Shown here piece by piece: positions 18,733 to 27,978 of a DNA stretch of 64,000 bases. Within the stretch, counting starts at the first letter, position 1. Each line of letters begins with the position of its first letter. The translations under genes and the position numbers were made by a program. Location of the stretch: contig CM068825.1 in assembly GCA_028554795.2 (NCBI GenBank), positions 91,322,951 through 91,386,950 on the forward strand, given 5' to 3'. The notes under the pieces were generated by a model, which saw nothing but the letters and a program-made list of their open reading frames with translations, was not told the DNA's origin and ran no database searches. Source of the stretch: Sinohyriopsis cumingii (Eukaryota > Mollusca > Bivalvia > Unionida > Unionidae).

Positions 18733-19461
18733 TTAAGTCGAGGACGGAGACGTGTACAGGACAGGCCCTCCGTCTTGGCACCAGTGGTGAAACAAGTGGG
18801 TACGAAATCGCAAATCCTCGGGGGTCGTAGGTTTCAAATCGACGAGTAAATAGGCATGTGGAGTTTGAGTGGCATCGTCGTACGCCTGAGTCAGCCAAGG
18901 TGTTCCTAACTGTTTGGCTAAGACTTGCACTTGCGATTTGTTTCGAGGGCTTTTAAACAAGACCACGTAATGCGCATTGAGACTGATGGTGCGATGGGCT
19001 TTACTTTGTTGAAACGAATTTTGGGTGATGTAAACGACACTGGCATTACGGTGATGCCCTTTGCGCGTGAACCACAGTTTAATTTCTTCTTCGTCTTCTC
19101 CTAACATCTCGTCAAAAATGACCAGATGGGTTTGACGGGAGTCAGAGACGATGCCGTCGTCTTCTTTAGGAATGCCTTCCACAAACACGATGGAATCGCC
19201 TTGACTTTCTCGCAAGAGGCTGTACGCCGATTGCCACTCTTTGTAACACCACACGATCCGCTGAGGTGGCCGATCGATCAAATGATGTTTATGTTCGATC
19301 AAACGTTTGACTAATTCGGTTTTGCCTGAACCGCTAGGTCCAGCAATGAGCATGTTAAAGGGATGGCGAAGATACAAAGTCTCCCAACTGGCACGATCTA
19401 AGTGTTCGTCGATGACTTTGACAGTAGAGGAAGAGGGAGCAGAGACAGCAGAGGTAGCCAT
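18733..19461 (-). CDS. ATP: Genome-packaging ATPase (FtsK/HerA, A32-like)
   Basis: 242 residues. Walker A GPSGSGKT at 41-48, Walker B THLVIFDEML at 111-120, and a sensor-like VYITQNSF at about 143-150. This is the Polinton packaging ATPase, which would pump the DNA genome into capsids. The length is normal and the frame looks whole. It begins a transcription block: a TATA-like element (about 19505-19513) lies upstream, directly after a poly(A) signal of the preceding unit. The B copy at 50738-51481 is very similar. Confidence 0.92.
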   Translation of the reverse strand: MATSAVSAPSSSTVKVIDEHLDRASWETLYLRHPFNMLIAGPSGSGKTELVKRLIEHKHHLIDRPPQRIVWCYKEWQSAYSLLRESQGDSIVFVEGIPKEDDGIVSDSRQTHLVIFDEMLGEDEEEIKLWFTRKGHHRNASVVYITQNSFQQSKAHRTISLNAHYVVLFKSPRNKSQVQVLAKQLGTPWLTQAYDDATQTPHAYLLVDLKPTTPEDLRFRTHLFHHWCQDGGPVLYTSPSST

Positions 19462-19504
19462 AGTGTCAGGAATGTCACTTGTGACACGAAAACAAACAAG
19501 ACAA

Positions 19505-19537
19505 GAGTTTATATATTTTTTTCAGAACACGTTTATT
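19505..19537 (-). promoter_or_regulatory. Poly(A) signal and ATPase-gene TATA box
   Basis: Minus strand: AATAAA at 19532-19537 ends the upstream unit, and TATATAAAC at about 19505-19513 lies about 45 nt before the ATPase start. Compare AATAAA at 50663-50668 and TATATAAA at 50684-50691 in B. Confidence 0.65.
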
Positions 19538-19544
19538 GAATGTT

Positions 19545-19913
19545 TTAAACATGAATACGAAAGACAAAAATACATAAAAGCCAAAGGCTTAAGTACAAGG
19601 ATAAAAGGCACATGATAACCATTAACGTGGAATAAAAACATGTGTCTGTACAACATGTTTTGGGTAATGTTCTAACCAGTTCTATAGTAGGGGGTAAGGT
19701 CACACAAGTGTCCTCCCGAAAGGGTCTTTCAGGCCTGTCCACGACAGTCCTGTCCTGGGTGACGGGTTCTTCTGGCACCGTCACTAACTCGGGTTGAAAA
19801 GTAACTTTTTTCCTTGAACAACTCTCGTGCATACTGGGCCACTTCTTGGGTCCAAGCCTCAAAATCCCATTCTTTCCAGGCACGGACATCTGTCCAATGG
19901 GGATGTAAGTCAC
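19545..19913 (-). CDS. Overlapping frame with C-terminal hydrophobic segment
   Basis: 122 residues in a different frame from the gene at 19729-20052, which it overlaps. It contains KVTFQPELVTVPEEPVTQDR and LPPTIELVRTLPKTC, and ends in A with a membrane-helix-like stretch (LMVIMCLLSLYLSLWLLCIF). The frame is also open in B (50270-50557), but the end differs there. It is either a real overlapping gene, or expressed by splicing from the gene before, or chance. I cannot decide. Confidence 0.35.
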   Translation of the reverse strand: MTYIPIGQMSVPGKNGILRLGPKKWPSMHESCSRKKVTFQPELVTVPEEPVTQDRTVVDRPERPFREDTCVTLPPTIELVRTLPKTCCTDTCFYSTLMVIMCLLSLYLSLWLLCIFVFRIHV

Positions 19914-20052
19914 AAGCTACACACACATCGTCATACACGTCTTGGGCAGCTAAAAGTTGACGAATCTTTTTTTCCTGTTGAGGTCGAGAAGTATCCAGAT
20001 GAAAACGCAAGGCTTTGTGCAAAAGGAGTTTTTCGTGACCATTTAAGGCCAT
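19729..20052 (-). CDS. Small accessory protein, unrecognised
   Basis: 107 residues from the ATG at 20052 (MALNGHEKLLLHKALRF), which overlaps the stop region of the upstream 74-residue gene. It is helical and Trp-containing (DLHPHWTDVRAWKEWDFEAW), ending in Arg-rich residues. Conserved in B (50131-50454) almost residue for residue. The short helical bundle could fit a death-fold or similar adaptor, but no diagnostic motif is visible. Part of the early-side block between the F-box-like genes and the ATPase. Confidence 0.6.
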   Translation of the reverse strand: MALNGHEKLLLHKALRFHLDTSRPQQEKKIRQLLAAQDVYDDVCVACDLHPHWTDVRAWKEWDFEAWTQEVAQYARELFKEKSYFSTRVSDGARRTRHPGQDCRGQA

Positions 20053-20267
20053 TGAGGTGGTAAGTACTGATCGTAAAGAGTCCACAAAGAATCGGCTGGT
20101 AAACGAAATCCCAGAAAACAAGTCACTAAGACACACACCACTTGTCGTCCCAAATTGAATGGATACAGTTCTTGTAATAATCGATGGTAATGATCCACGG
20201 TTTGAATATAGTCATTAAGTTCCTTCCACGGAATCTGTTCAATGATATGTGACATAAGCCGTGGCAT
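20043..20267 (-). CDS. Small hydrophobic accessory protein, unrecognised
   Basis: 74 residues (MPRLMSHIIEQIPWKELND start), with a Tyr/His-rich middle (DHYHRLLQELYPF) and a hydrophobic stretch (QVVCVLVTCFLGF) that could be a membrane helix or a buried helix. Its start overlaps the end of the preceding F-box-like gene and its end overlaps the next gene, a compact viral-type arrangement. The B copy at 49916-50140 differs at only a few residues, which suggests purifying selection. Function unknown. Confidence 0.6.
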   Translation of the reverse strand: MPRLMSHIIEQIPWKELNDYIQTVDHYHRLLQELYPFNLGRQVVCVLVTCFLGFRLPADSLWTLYDQYLPPQWP

Positions 20268-20718
20268 GGATTCCTGTTTTTGTACTCTCTTTTTTTCGGA
20301 AGCAATACACGTACATTCTACCCAGACATCTTCGTTCTCCAGTAGGAAATCTAGAATACTGTAACCTACAGTTCAAACTTCGATTAGAAGTTTTCTCTTC
20401 CACTAAGTAGATTCCATGTAACAAATGTTGGTAATCCTTTAACTCGTCTTCCTCAATGCGTTGCTCTAGGTGAATCTCGAAGTAACCAAAATGACGAACA
20501 TTTCGTTCATTCACTAACTCACTAACAAGGTCTGACCACTGAAACAATTTCTGACGAATCAGTCCTCTTATATCATTCAGGTACCAGTGGTTAAAGATCT
20601 GGTGACGTAACGGATGCAATTGTTACTTACGTTTGACTTGTATTTTGACCAGCTCTCGGTAAATCCTTTCTCTCAACTCCTCAGGCAAGCCCAAAATGTT
20701 CTCTTGTAAAGTATCCAT
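20239..20718 (-). pseudogene. F-box-like paralogue 3
   Basis: The N-terminus reads LPEELRERIYREL, the same F-box-like start as the two upstream neighbours. The later part has HPLRHQIFNHWYLNDIRGLI and a conserved EEDELKDYQHLLHGI segment. The region is broken in A (about one break); the B copy at 49447-49944 is open. The start overlaps the end of paralogue 2. The family is discussed under paralogue 1. Confidence 0.65.
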
Positions 20719-20953
20719 AAGTATATACACTGTTTTTGGAATCCTTGGGTGGTGGCCAATAGCCTCGTTTACCTTTGTGCCTGATGTAATATCCACTCAT
20801 AATCAGTCTTCTTATACTTTGGAACAGAGCATAATTTAAAAACGGTTCAATAACTTTGCGTTTGCGTTTCACTTGTATTTTGATCAGTTCTCGGTAAATG
20901 CGTTCTCTCAACTCCACAGGCAAAGCACGAATGTTCTCTAGCAAAATATCCAT
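20681..20953 (-). CDS. F-box-like paralogue 2 (short)
   Basis: 90 residues. Starts MDILLENIRALPVELRERIY, like paralogue 1, then diverges to FLNYALFQSIRRLIMSGYYI and a Lys/Pro-rich end. The shared first 30 residues with different C-terminal parts point to tandem duplication followed by exchange of the downstream domain. The B copy at 49212-49484 is nearly the same. An F-box would link a substrate-binding part to the host SCF ubiquitin ligase; this role is inference. Confidence 0.65.
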   Translation of the reverse strand: MDILLENIRALPVELRERIYRELIKIQVKRKRKVIEPFLNYALFQSIRRLIMSGYYIRHKGKRGYWPPPKDSKNSVYTYGYFTREHFGLA

Positions 20954-20965
20954 GAATAGGTCATA

Positions 20966-21424
20966 CTAAATCCTCTTTGGTCTGACACAAGAAATGTACT
21001 CTTTGCACAGACATGGTTTTACTTCAGTGTCGAATTTAAATCGTTTAGTTACTAATTTACACATTACAATTCGTTCAGAAGTTTCCTCTTTCACTAAGTT
21101 GACATTGTGTTCAAGATGTTGGTAATTCGTTAACTCTTCCTCTGGAATTCGATGCAGTAAGTTTACAATGATGTAGTAGATAGAATCGTCCATAACAAAC
21201 CAATCCTTTTTAAAACTAGGGGATCGTTGATCAATGTCTGTCCAATAGAACACTTTCAATTGAATCAGTCCTTGTATAGCCTTCAGGTACCAGTGGTTCA
21301 AACACCGGTGACGTAACGGATGCAATTGTTCTTTACGTTTCACTTGTATTTTGACCAGCTCTCGGTAAATGCGTTCTCTCAACTCCACAGGCAAAGCACG
21401 AATGTTCTCTTGTAAAGTACCCAT
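20966..21424 (-). CDS. F-box-like paralogue 1
   Basis: 152 residues. Residues 5-30 (ENIRALPVELRERIYRELVKIQ) match the core F-box pattern LPxEL-x2-I-x2-L. After it come HPLRHRCLNHWYLKAI and an EEELTNYQHLEHNVNL segment shared with paralogue 3. F-box-bearing proteins are known in poxviruses and other large DNA viruses, where they redirect host ubiquitin ligases. The motif is short, so an F-box fold is likely but not proven. Three such genes lie in tandem between the BIR gene and the small genes before the ATPase, the same as in B. Confidence 0.65.
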   Translation of the reverse strand: MGTLQENIRALPVELRERIYRELVKIQVKRKEQLHPLRHRCLNHWYLKAIQGLIQLKVFYWTDIDQRSPSFKKDWFVMDDSIYYIIVNLLHRIPEEELTNYQHLEHNVNLVKEETSERIVMCKLVTKRFKFDTEVKPCLCKEYISCVRPKRI

Positions 21425-21446
21425 GAACAGATTATGGTGAGTTACT

Positions 21447-22190
21447 TCAATGTCTCGGTCCCACTAAGGGTAAGTAATGACAATTCGGTGACCATCGAAC
21501 ATGTTCTACGTAGGCCGAATCTTGCGGTTCCCAGTGGTGAAGTGACACACCGCAACTGAAGCACTTGACTTTATCTCCTTCGCCCAAGTAGAAAAATCCG
21601 GCTCTGGCTAATTCTTCGGGGGTCGGTCCTCCCAGATACTTAGGCCATTTTCCTTTGAACGATTGAAGACGATTTTCAAAGTCACAGTATTCCGACAAAC
21701 GCACAGGGAACGAATATTCGTCTTTCACAGGTTCGTTTCGATGAGGGTTGAGTGACATGGGTAGGAGTTTGCTCAGGGCTGGATGACATCCGTAGGGGGG
21801 TAGACGTGAAGGTGAACATCCCCCTTTAAAACGAAACCCAGTAAAATGTCCAAGAGGACGAGTGGCATCGCTTTCGCATCCCTCAGGTTTGACACGCACA
21901 GCATCACTTTCCATGATAGGGGTAGTGAGAACAAAGTTCCCATGATGCTTTACGGCATCGCTAAGGTCACAGCGTACAGCATCGTTCCCATCGCAAGGCT
22001 CACAATCGCACTCGTCTGCAAACTCCGTTACGCAATTACAATGGTAACCACATGGACAATCGCAGTTTCCCTCCGGACATTTTCCGTCGCAATGCATGGG
22101 TCTTATCCATCCAATATTAGTCACACTAGAGGAAGATACAACTTTTTTACAATCCCCAAACTGGAACGATGTCTCTTTCAAAGTATTCAT
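21447..22190 (-). CDS. BIR-domain protein (IAP-like) with Cys-rich N-terminus
   Basis: 247 residues. The BIR domain spans about 168-240: RLQSFKGKWP, ELARAGFFYLGEGDKVKCFSC, then HHWEPQDSAYVEH and SPNC, with zinc ligands Cys210, Cys213, His230 and Cys237. BIR proteins bind caspases or their activators and block apoptosis; baculoviruses carry similar genes. The N-terminal half is unusual: a Cys-dense segment (about 34-66, CDGKCPEGNCDCPCGYHC) and then three loose SDAVR/SDATR repeats. No RING finger is seen. The B homologue is at 48089-48721. B also has a second BIR gene that is absent in A. Confidence 0.88.
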   Translation of the reverse strand: MNTLKETSFQFGDCKKVVSSSSVTNIGWIRPMHCDGKCPEGNCDCPCGYHCNCVTEFADECDCEPCDGNDAVRCDLSDAVKHHGNFVLTTPIMESDAVRVKPEGCESDATRPLGHFTGFRFKGGCSPSRLPPYGCHPALSKLLPMSLNPHRNEPVKDEYSFPVRLSEYCDFENRLQSFKGKWPKYLGGPTPEELARAGFFYLGEGDKVKCFSCGVSLHHWEPQDSAYVEHVRWSPNCHYLPLVGPRH

Positions 22191-22303
22191 CTTGTTCGCT
22201 TGGTCTTGGTAGTCACAATGAACTATCGATCTTGCCTAGGGTTCCTTTTTATATACAGACCAATACCGACGTGTCCATACGGTAAGGTGAAATGATTGGG
22301 AAG

Positions 22304-25300
22304 TCAAACTCGCTTCTGGTACACGATTTGATAGACTTTTTCCAAGGGCCGACTGACGATGTGGTGAGTGGGTAAACGTACAATCTTGTTCGGTTGATAG
22401 GTGGTCACTTTAAAGTTTGCATCCTCTCCCGATTGCAAGGCTTCTTTCAATACCCCAAAGTTCACCACTCGACTGGTACGATAATTCAGAGTCAGTCCTT
22501 TCACTTTGCACGTCGTGTGCACTTCTCCTTGTGGGTCCCGGTATTCGTAGCCGTAATTTTTGGGACCGCCACTGACGAAACTTAGAATCTTGTTGTCGGG
22601 ATGCTCGTCTGTCCAGGCTCCTAAACGGTCTCCTTCGATGTCAGGGTGCTGTTGACTCGGGTGATGGATGTAAATGCAACTGTCCGTGTCAAAGTACAGG
22701 ACGCGTTCCCCTAACAGTTCTAAAGCTTCGTACAATTTTAAGCGAGCATGAGCTGTCACGTAAGCCGCAATGATGACATTTCCAAAAGGGTCGTCTTGTA
22801 CAAAGTCCAGATCTTCTTCGTAATTGACCAAGATCAAATCCTCACTAACGACGTCGACCTATTTCATGTATTTGGTTTTGTCGTGAATCATCTGAAAGTA
22901 CCTGGAAGGTTCTGTCAAATATTCCGTCTTGGGTAAACACGGTCGTTGTGCCATTTTACCCCACAAGCAATTTAACATCACTTTGGCAAACGATCGCCTG
23001 CCTTCGTTTTTCTCGATGTGGTCTAAAGACATGCCTTCTTGTTCATAGTATTTCTCTTTGAATTGTATTTGGTCTTCGGGAGTGTGACACCAGGACGGAT
23101 AGCCGCTGGCTTCTTGCTTCAGTTTCAAAAAGGCATCCACGTAGTCGGCGAAAATGCCTTTCTGACTGAGATCACCCTTGTGGTATTGTTGTGTCTTAGG
23201 AAAGTGGCAAATTTCGTACACTTCTAACAGTTGGTATCCCATGTCCAGAGCTTTGAACAATTCTACGCTGACCCAGGTTCCCGTCAAGGCACGTTCTTCC
23301 TGGGTGTACTGACAAGGTTGGTCTTGGTTGCACGTTTCGGCACAAGTACGGCACAATGGAAACATCAGTTTGCCTTGACAATGGTGAGGTAAGACGGGAT
23401 GGTATAGGTTCGTGGGAGGCAAAACTTTACACTTGATCAAGCCTTCGTATTGTCGAATGTTTTTCAGGTCGATGTGTTCCGTTAACAATTGCGGGTGCCC
23501 TACAGGAAAGCGACAATATTTGCACACTTAGGGATACAGCGAACACACGTCCAAGTATTTGATTTCTTCTCCTTTCTCTTCGTCGGCTTGGTACAGCAAA
23601 CAGGTGGCATTGGTCCTTCCTCCGTACAAACTATCCCTCGGGTTCAGTGGGTCCATTAACTGGTAACTTTCCACGAGGCGTTTAAACTCGGGATCGGTTT
23701 TCATACGGTGATCGTACTCGTGTTCCCACATTTCCACCACTTGGTATCCTTCCTGTTCTAACTTTAGGCGTCGCTGACAAGTGTCCTGGTACAAGTCTTC
23801 CATGGTTCGTTGCAAAAACTGATTTTTAGTGCCACGGTCAGGGTAACAGACGGGACATCCGTGAAATAAGCAACCGTTAAACTCGTACACGATCTTGGGG
23901 TTTTCTAAGTCCCAGCCATCGACCGAATACATTCCGATGGTCTTTTCACCCCCTCCGTTGCGAGCATGCTGAATCCACTTGTCTTCCTCGTTGCACAAGT
24001 AATGTAACCAACGTAGGGCTTTGACCGAGTATTGACGTTTGACATAGTGGGTCGTTTGAGGGCTGATGACAGCTACGATGTTTTCAGGCATGAATCGTTG
24101 CCGGTACACTAAGGAACACGCTTTGGCAATGGTGCAAGCTTCTTTCAAAGGATCGACCCCTCCGTGTTCCATGAACAGTTCTCGAAATTTTCCACAGCAA
24201 CGCCGTAAAATGTCCACGTCGGAACGACAATACTTTAGCATTTCTTCTTGAAAGTCGAAAGGGTCCGAGGCGTGAGCCTGGTACCAAGCGTAGAAAGCTT
24301 CTCGTTGTTCGGTACGCATGTTCTCGGGGTCGTAATATCGAGCCTCAGGTAAATGATGTAGAACGGCATGTTGATTGGCTTCCGTATTGAAGAAGTGTGG
24401 AAAGTACCCTTTAGCCATTTCTGTCATTCCAAACGTTTTAGGCATTCGACTCAAAGGCATGGCCAAATAGCTCATCGAATCTTTAAACTGTACTTGTCCC
24501 ACTTGCATGAAAATGATTTTGGCTCCGTTCAACGTCACTTTAGGACGCTCGGTGCCTTGTTCCGTATAGTATCTCAAAAGAAACTGTCCATCGTATCCGG
24601 AAAAATTGTGAGCCATCACCGTGGCATGACGATGACAATCTCCGTAACGTTCGATGTCCTCTTGGCTCCACGTCTTGTCGATGGGGTCTAAGACCCATTG
24701 GGCAAAATCGGCTAACGTGCTCGGTCCCCGAAAGATTTTTTCACGCCCTCCGGGAATCTTGCTGCAGTGAGGGCAATGACTGAAAATAGGTTCTTGAATG
24801 CACTTTTCGCACGCTCGATGAGCCACGCAGAAATTAGGAATGTGAATGCCAGTCTCTTGCATGCACTCGAAATCGAAAAAGATGAAATTGCCTTTCTTCT
24901 TGTGACCGTCCTCTTTCTCTGTGGGGGGTTGGTATTTTTGCACGTAGCATTGGTGTTCCAAGTCCACGATGTGGTGACAAATGTGACATTTTTTCTTTCC
25001 TCGACATACGTGTGCCTTGGCATTATTGGTAAGTATGCCTTGTCCACAGGTAGGGCACAATCTCAGCAGTTGACAAGCACGTTTCTTCTGTGAACCTTGC
25101 GTCTCCAAATGTTGTTGGTAACAGGTAGGGCTGACAAACGTGCGCAGACAAGTTGAACAAGGCACTGGTTCTTCGCTCAGACAGGGTGTAGAGGCCAAAC
25201 ATCCTGAGCATTTCCATCCAGAATGCTTGTGTTGCTCTCGATTATTATAACCATAATCACATTTCTCACAGTAATAACCGTATCTCAGGAATGCAGTGAT

Positions 25301-26276
25301 ACTGGTAATGGTATCGAAATGTTCATCGTGATAATAGACATGAATGTATTTTCCGTCCTTAAAATCTTGGCCTCGAAACAACAGAGGTCCGGCATTTCTT
25401 GAGGGTGCACTTTCAAGGTGTATCGTGGAGCTAGGGCATCCTGTAATTTTTGCATCTCAGGAATGCCGCAGGGTGTGTCTTTGGACAGTCCGGCTTGTTG
25501 TAACAGGAGTTCTGCTTCATTTCGTTGTTTGGCTCGATCGGATCGTTGAACAGTTTTCCAGGTTCTTTTCCATTCTACCGTGTCGTTCTTGTTGGCATAG
25601 GTTCGTCCCACCACGATGGCACGGGCTAAACACATCTGGTCTTGAGGGTTGTTAATTCGGACGAGACTTGTTTTGGTGTTGCGAAGGTCGTCCACCAATA
25701 ACATCTTTTTGCGTGCAGTCCCTTGAGGAGGAGAGACGTGGGTCATGTCCAGTGTGGCTTTACCATCGGTGATGTCAAACTGATCATTAGATTGTTGTAC
25801 GTGTTGAATCTTGTCCATGACTTTGGAAGCGGACAATTCTGCAGGGGTGCTAAACTCGATCCAAACAGGGGATTTCAAACCGTCGTGTTGTATGGAAAGT
25901 CTCAAGCGATCGTCTTCTTTGGGTTGACATTGTCGCTTGAGTGCAGTGAGCAAAGAATCCCACACCCCAGTGATAAACACTTCTGCTTTCTCTAACGGCA
26001 CTTCAGCCTTGAAATCTTTAAACTTCACCGTGTATTTGTAAGCCGTGGTTCTAAATTTTCTAGAGGAGCGCTTTTCCGTCTCTCGAATGGAATAGTATTT
26101 TTCAGGGTTGACTAAGGGTGGTGAACTTGGTTTAGAGGGTTCGGATTCTGGTTCACTCATGTCCTCTTCAAAATCACTGGCATGAATTTGTGCCAAGATT
26201 TCAGCCCTGGTACGAGGCGATAGATCACGTTTCTGCCTCTTACTTTCTTCTTCTCAAATGAATAGGATCGTTTCAT
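22304..26276 (-). pseudogene. PolB: Protein-primed DNA polymerase B
   Basis: All Polinton PolB hallmarks occur in order on the minus strand: a Cys/His-rich zinc region; exonuclease motifs FFDFEC, AHNFSGYDG and YCRSDVDIL; the endonuclease-like YEFNGCLFHGCPVC insert; and polymerase motifs DVCSLYP, a LNCLWGK block and [10 protein letters not shown]. This enzyme would copy the linear element from a protein primer bound at the terminal repeats. It is broken in A, about four breaks; the B copy is less damaged. The start is placed at 26276 by match to B (MKRSYSFEKK). It is divergent from the zinc-knuckle gene at 26411. Confidence 0.92.
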
Positions 26277-26410
26277 CTTGAGTGCAAAACGTCAAATGAC
26301 TCAAGTTTAAACACGATAGACTAATTTATAGTCATGGCAGACCAGCGTATATAAAAGGGTGTGTGTCTTGTCCTGTCACTATTCATTTCACTCTCAAGCC
26401 GAGCACAACG
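26277..26410. promoter_or_regulatory. Divergent promoter region, PolB and zinc-knuckle gene
   Basis: A strong TATA box TATATAAAAG at 26348-26357 serves the plus-strand zinc-knuckle gene. The polymerase start lies at 26276 on the other strand, and an ATAAATTAG element near 26320-26332 may serve it. The same region in B is 43377-43510. Confidence 0.6.
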
Positions 26411-26880
26411 ATGGAAGAGACTAGCCAAATCGAACGTTTCGTCAGAGCTTTGCGAGGGGTCATTAGAAAATTCTCTTCAGACCAGCCCACGGACTACTCT
26501 CCTTCCTTTCGAGATAAAAGTCAAGATACTTGCTATATCTGTCAGAAGAAAGGGCATTGGTCTTCAGAGTGTCCAGACCGTCAAAAAAGAAAAAAACAGG
26601 GGCTAAAAAAGACAAAAGTCAAGATATCTGTTATTATTGTCAAGAAAAAGGACATTGGTCTCCAGATTGCCCAAAAAAGAAACAAGAGGAGTCAGAAGAA
26701 AAGAGGAATTCTTCAGAAGAAGAGAGGGATTCTTCAGAGGAAGAGAGGGATTCTTCAGAGGAAGAAGAGGAAGAAAGAAGACAATTCTATTTACAAGAGG
26801 CAAAGAAACAGGAGAAGAAACGAAGAAGGGAAGAAAATGAGGAAAAGACGGTGAAGAAATTCAAAAAACAGAGAGACTAA
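26411..26880 (+). pseudogene. Double CCHC zinc-knuckle protein
   Basis: The first zinc knuckle reads CYICQKKGHWSSEC and a second CYYCQEKGHWSPDC follows, the CX2CX4HX4C pattern of nucleic-acid-binding knuckles. A SSEEERD repeat block and a Lys/Arg-rich end come after. I place the start at 26411, because an upstream ATG at 26363 lies almost on the TATA box. The region is broken in A, about one break; the B copy at 42882-43376 is open. Zinc knuckles bind single-stranded RNA or DNA. Its position divergent to PolB suggests a replication or transcription role, which is inference. Confidence 0.8.
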
Positions 26881-27115
26881 ACAAGGAGAAAGAATTAGTC
26901 AATGAACTTTTTATTAAAGTGTTGTGTTGTGAATTGTGAATTGGATTGTAACAATGGATAAAAGAATAAATTAATTATATAAGGTAAGTGTCTTTGAGTT
27001 TTGATTTTAAAATAAGAACGTACACTCACGTACTCATACAAAGACACGTACTATAGGGGGGTAAAATGGGTTGGTTTTTTTTTTTTTTTTTTTTTGAGTT
27101 ATTGGCAAATTGAAA
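26881..27115. other. Spacer between convergent genes
   Basis: AT-rich 3' regions of the zinc-knuckle gene and the Gln-rich gene, meeting tail to tail. A T run lies near 27077-27096. A polyadenylation-like ATTAAA (26915-26920) could end the zinc-knuckle transcript. No gene. Confidence 0.5.
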
Positions 27116-27118
27116 GGC

Positions 27119-27160
27119 TATCTCTTTTCGAGAGACGTGGGTGGCCCTGAAAAGGGTCTT
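27119..27160 (-). terminator. Histone-type mRNA 3' stem-loop
   Basis: Minus strand GACCCT, TTTC, AGGGCC (27143-27158; one imperfect pair), then ACCCAC and TCTCTCGAAAAGAGA. Lies 26 nt after the stop of the Gln-rich gene. The B copy at 42615-42630 has a perfect stem. Confidence 0.85.
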
Positions 27161-27183
27161 TTTATTTTGGTGTAGGGGTGAGT

Positions 27184-27759
27184 TCAAGCAATCAACTTTA
27201 ACTGCCTTAAGCCTTTGCCACGGCCAAGGCCTGCTTCTGGACTGCGTAATGTTGATGATGATTGGGTTGAAATCACTAAGGGTGGTACGGTAGGCTTAGT
27301 CACAGGGTTGACGTGTTTAGCTCGGGAAGGTCGTATTCTCTTCGGTCGTAATAAAGAAGTCTGATACATTTGTTTCAGACTTCTTAACTCCGCTAAAATG
27401 TCCAACAGTACCGTGACCGTTTGATTTTCACCCTCTTGTTTCTTTGCTGCTACTTCTTCTTGCTGTTGTTGCTGTTGTTTTTTTCTTACCTCTTCTTCTT
27501 GCTGCTGCTGCTGTAGGAGAAAAGCTTGTTCCGCTTCCTTTTGTCGTTGTATAAATTTCTCCAATTCTTCTTTCTGTCTCTGTCTAAAATTCTCCACTTG
27601 CGGTAATGAAGAAGGTAACGAAGGTTCCGGAACAAATTCTTGCGAGGTAAGAAAATCCACAAAATCCCAGTTCACCTCTTCTGAAAGTAAGTCCGGGTTC
27701 CCTTGGGCAGTCTCCCCTGCTGGTGCACCCCAATGGATCGTTTTCTGAGTTTCCGTCAT
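27184..27759 (-). CDS. Gln/Glu-rich coiled-coil protein
   Basis: 191 residues. The N-terminus (about 1-60) has an acidic, hydrophobic part (LLSEEVNWDFVDFLTS) reminiscent of an activation domain. Residues about 65-115 are a long Gln/Glu/Lys coiled coil (QKEELEKFIQRQKEAEQAF, then Q runs). A leucine-rich helix follows (VTVLLDILAELRSLKQMY), then a basic Ser/Pro-rich end. It might be a transcriptional regulator, but no DNA-binding domain is recognised. It is one half of a divergent pair with the gene at 27979 and carries its own histone-type stem-loop. Confidence 0.75.
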   Translation of the reverse strand: MTETQKTIHWGAPAGETAQGNPDLLSEEVNWDFVDFLTSQEFVPEPSLPSSLPQVENFRQRQKEELEKFIQRQKEAEQAFLLQQQQQEEEVRKKQQQQQQEEVAAKKQEGENQTVTVLLDILAELRSLKQMYQTSLLRPKRIRPSRAKHVNPVTKPTVPPLVISTQSSSTLRSPEAGLGRGKGLRQLKLIA

Positions 27760-27978
27760 GTTGAATCACTGTCGCATAGATTGACTGCCCACAAGCGCTG
27801 GAGAATCTATATAGACCACGTGACGTCACAGACTGCTCTCTTCGGATTGGATGCGGGCTGACTGAATTTTGTAACGCGTGTTTGGATTGGTCAACAAACT
27901 CAATCCGTTTCAATCCTTCCTCTACCTATAAATAAGCGCAGTTCACTGCATTGATTCACCTGTTCTCGTCGCTTCAAG
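27760..27978. promoter_or_regulatory. Divergent histone-like promoter
   Basis: A 219-bp region between two gene starts. For the minus gene: TATA box TCTATATAG (27806-27814) next to an E-box CACGTG (27817-27822) that overlaps a full CRE TGACGTCA (27821-27828). Two ATTGG boxes (inverted CCAAT) lie at 27846-27850 and 27886-27890. For the plus gene: CTATAAATAA at 27926-27935, about 50 nt before the ATG. The arrangement, two TATA boxes with shared CCAAT boxes, resembles divergent H2A-H2B gene pairs. The same elements are kept in B (41789-42007). Confidence 0.8.
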
